A stretch of DNA of 6,103 nt from Hyphomicrobiales bacterium. GTDB lineage: Bacteria; Pseudomonadota; Alphaproteobacteria; Rhodobacterales; Rhodobacteraceae. This document shows positions 6,028 through 6,103 of this stretch, one piece after another (the first letter of the stretch is position 1; each line of letters begins with the position of its first letter). The position numbers and the translations under genes were made by a program. The notes under the pieces are model-generated. The model saw only the letters and a program-made list of their open reading frames with translations, was not told the DNA's origin and ran no database searches. The stretch is from contig PWLT01000295.1 of assembly GCA_003558415.1 (NCBI GenBank), positions 1 through 6,103 of the forward strand, given 5' to 3'.

Positions 6028-6103
6028 CGATTTCCTTAGATAAAGTCAGCTTATTGCTGATGCCAGGCCTGATTGTGAGCCAATTGCTCGCTGCAAACAG
6101 GAC
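6017..6103 (-). CDS. 3' end of an unidentified convergent gene (partial)
   Basis: Reading leftward from the window edge, one frame is open for 28 codons and ends with TAA at 6019-6017. The visible C-terminus ends ...LTLSKEIEWV and contains an L-T-I-R-P-G-I motif about 17 residues before the end. The frame is too short to assign to a family. Support comes from context: a strong minus-strand intrinsic terminator starts 23 bp downstream of this stop. The other two minus frames also reach stop codons within this stretch (at about 6047-6054), so the frame choice rests on distance to the terminator and is tentative. The start and most of the gene lie beyond the right edge. Confidence 0.45.
   Translation of the reverse strand, partial: VLFAASNWLTIRPGISNKLTLSKEIEWV

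Noticed and set aside
5825..6043. Plus-strand open frame of 72 residues
   Set aside because: It overlaps the minus-strand terminator and the opposing gene end, has no clear ribosome-binding site, and matches no family I recognise.

Overview
The window is dominated by one very long, 5'-truncated reading frame on the + strand. It is open from base 1 and stops at 5586. It encodes 1861 visible residues of a secreted, highly acidic, modular surface protein of a Bacteroidota bacterium. The phylum call rests on the C-terminal domain, which begins with a VYIPNAFSPNNDG-type motif and has an FDRWG motif and a GWDG motif. This is the type B (gliding-motility-associated, CHU_C-like) sorting signal of the type IX secretion system (T9SS), known only from that phylum. 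The class or genus cannot be fixed from what is visible.

Layout of the long gene: 33 consecutive modules of about 51 residues (153 bp) fill 22-5067. Each has one cysteine near its start (I-C-Q/E-G) and one near residue 30 (G-C-D-S). They are followed by an Ig/PKD-like domain with its own CxxC motif (5047-5292) and the T9SS sorting domain (5299-5583). Modules at the 5' end form a recent two-module (306 bp) higher-order repeat. A second recent amplification is a near-identical triplet at about 3226-3616. Modules towards the C-terminus are more divergent. The true start codon and the signal peptide lie upstream of the window.

The stretch 5587-6016 holds no convincing gene. It contains a weak stem-loop just after the stop codon, two adjacent 58-bp direct repeats that carry a palindrome (perfect in copy 1, decayed in copy 2), a second GC-rich palindrome, and a clear intrinsic terminator that reads on the minus strand (hairpin 5960-5993, T7 tract 5953-5959). 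That terminator sits 23 bp beyond a minus-strand stop codon at 6017-6019. The right edge therefore probably holds the last 28 codons of a convergent gene that enters from outside the window and cannot be identified.

Taken together, the window shows the 3' end of a giant repetitive surface-protein gene, a repeat-bearing convergent intergenic region, and the tail of an opposing gene. I do not see a new enzymatic or defence system. The unusual content is the repeat architecture: strict 51-residue register, paired cysteines, a 462-residue stretch without Lys or Arg, and recent module amplification with almost only synonymous divergence.
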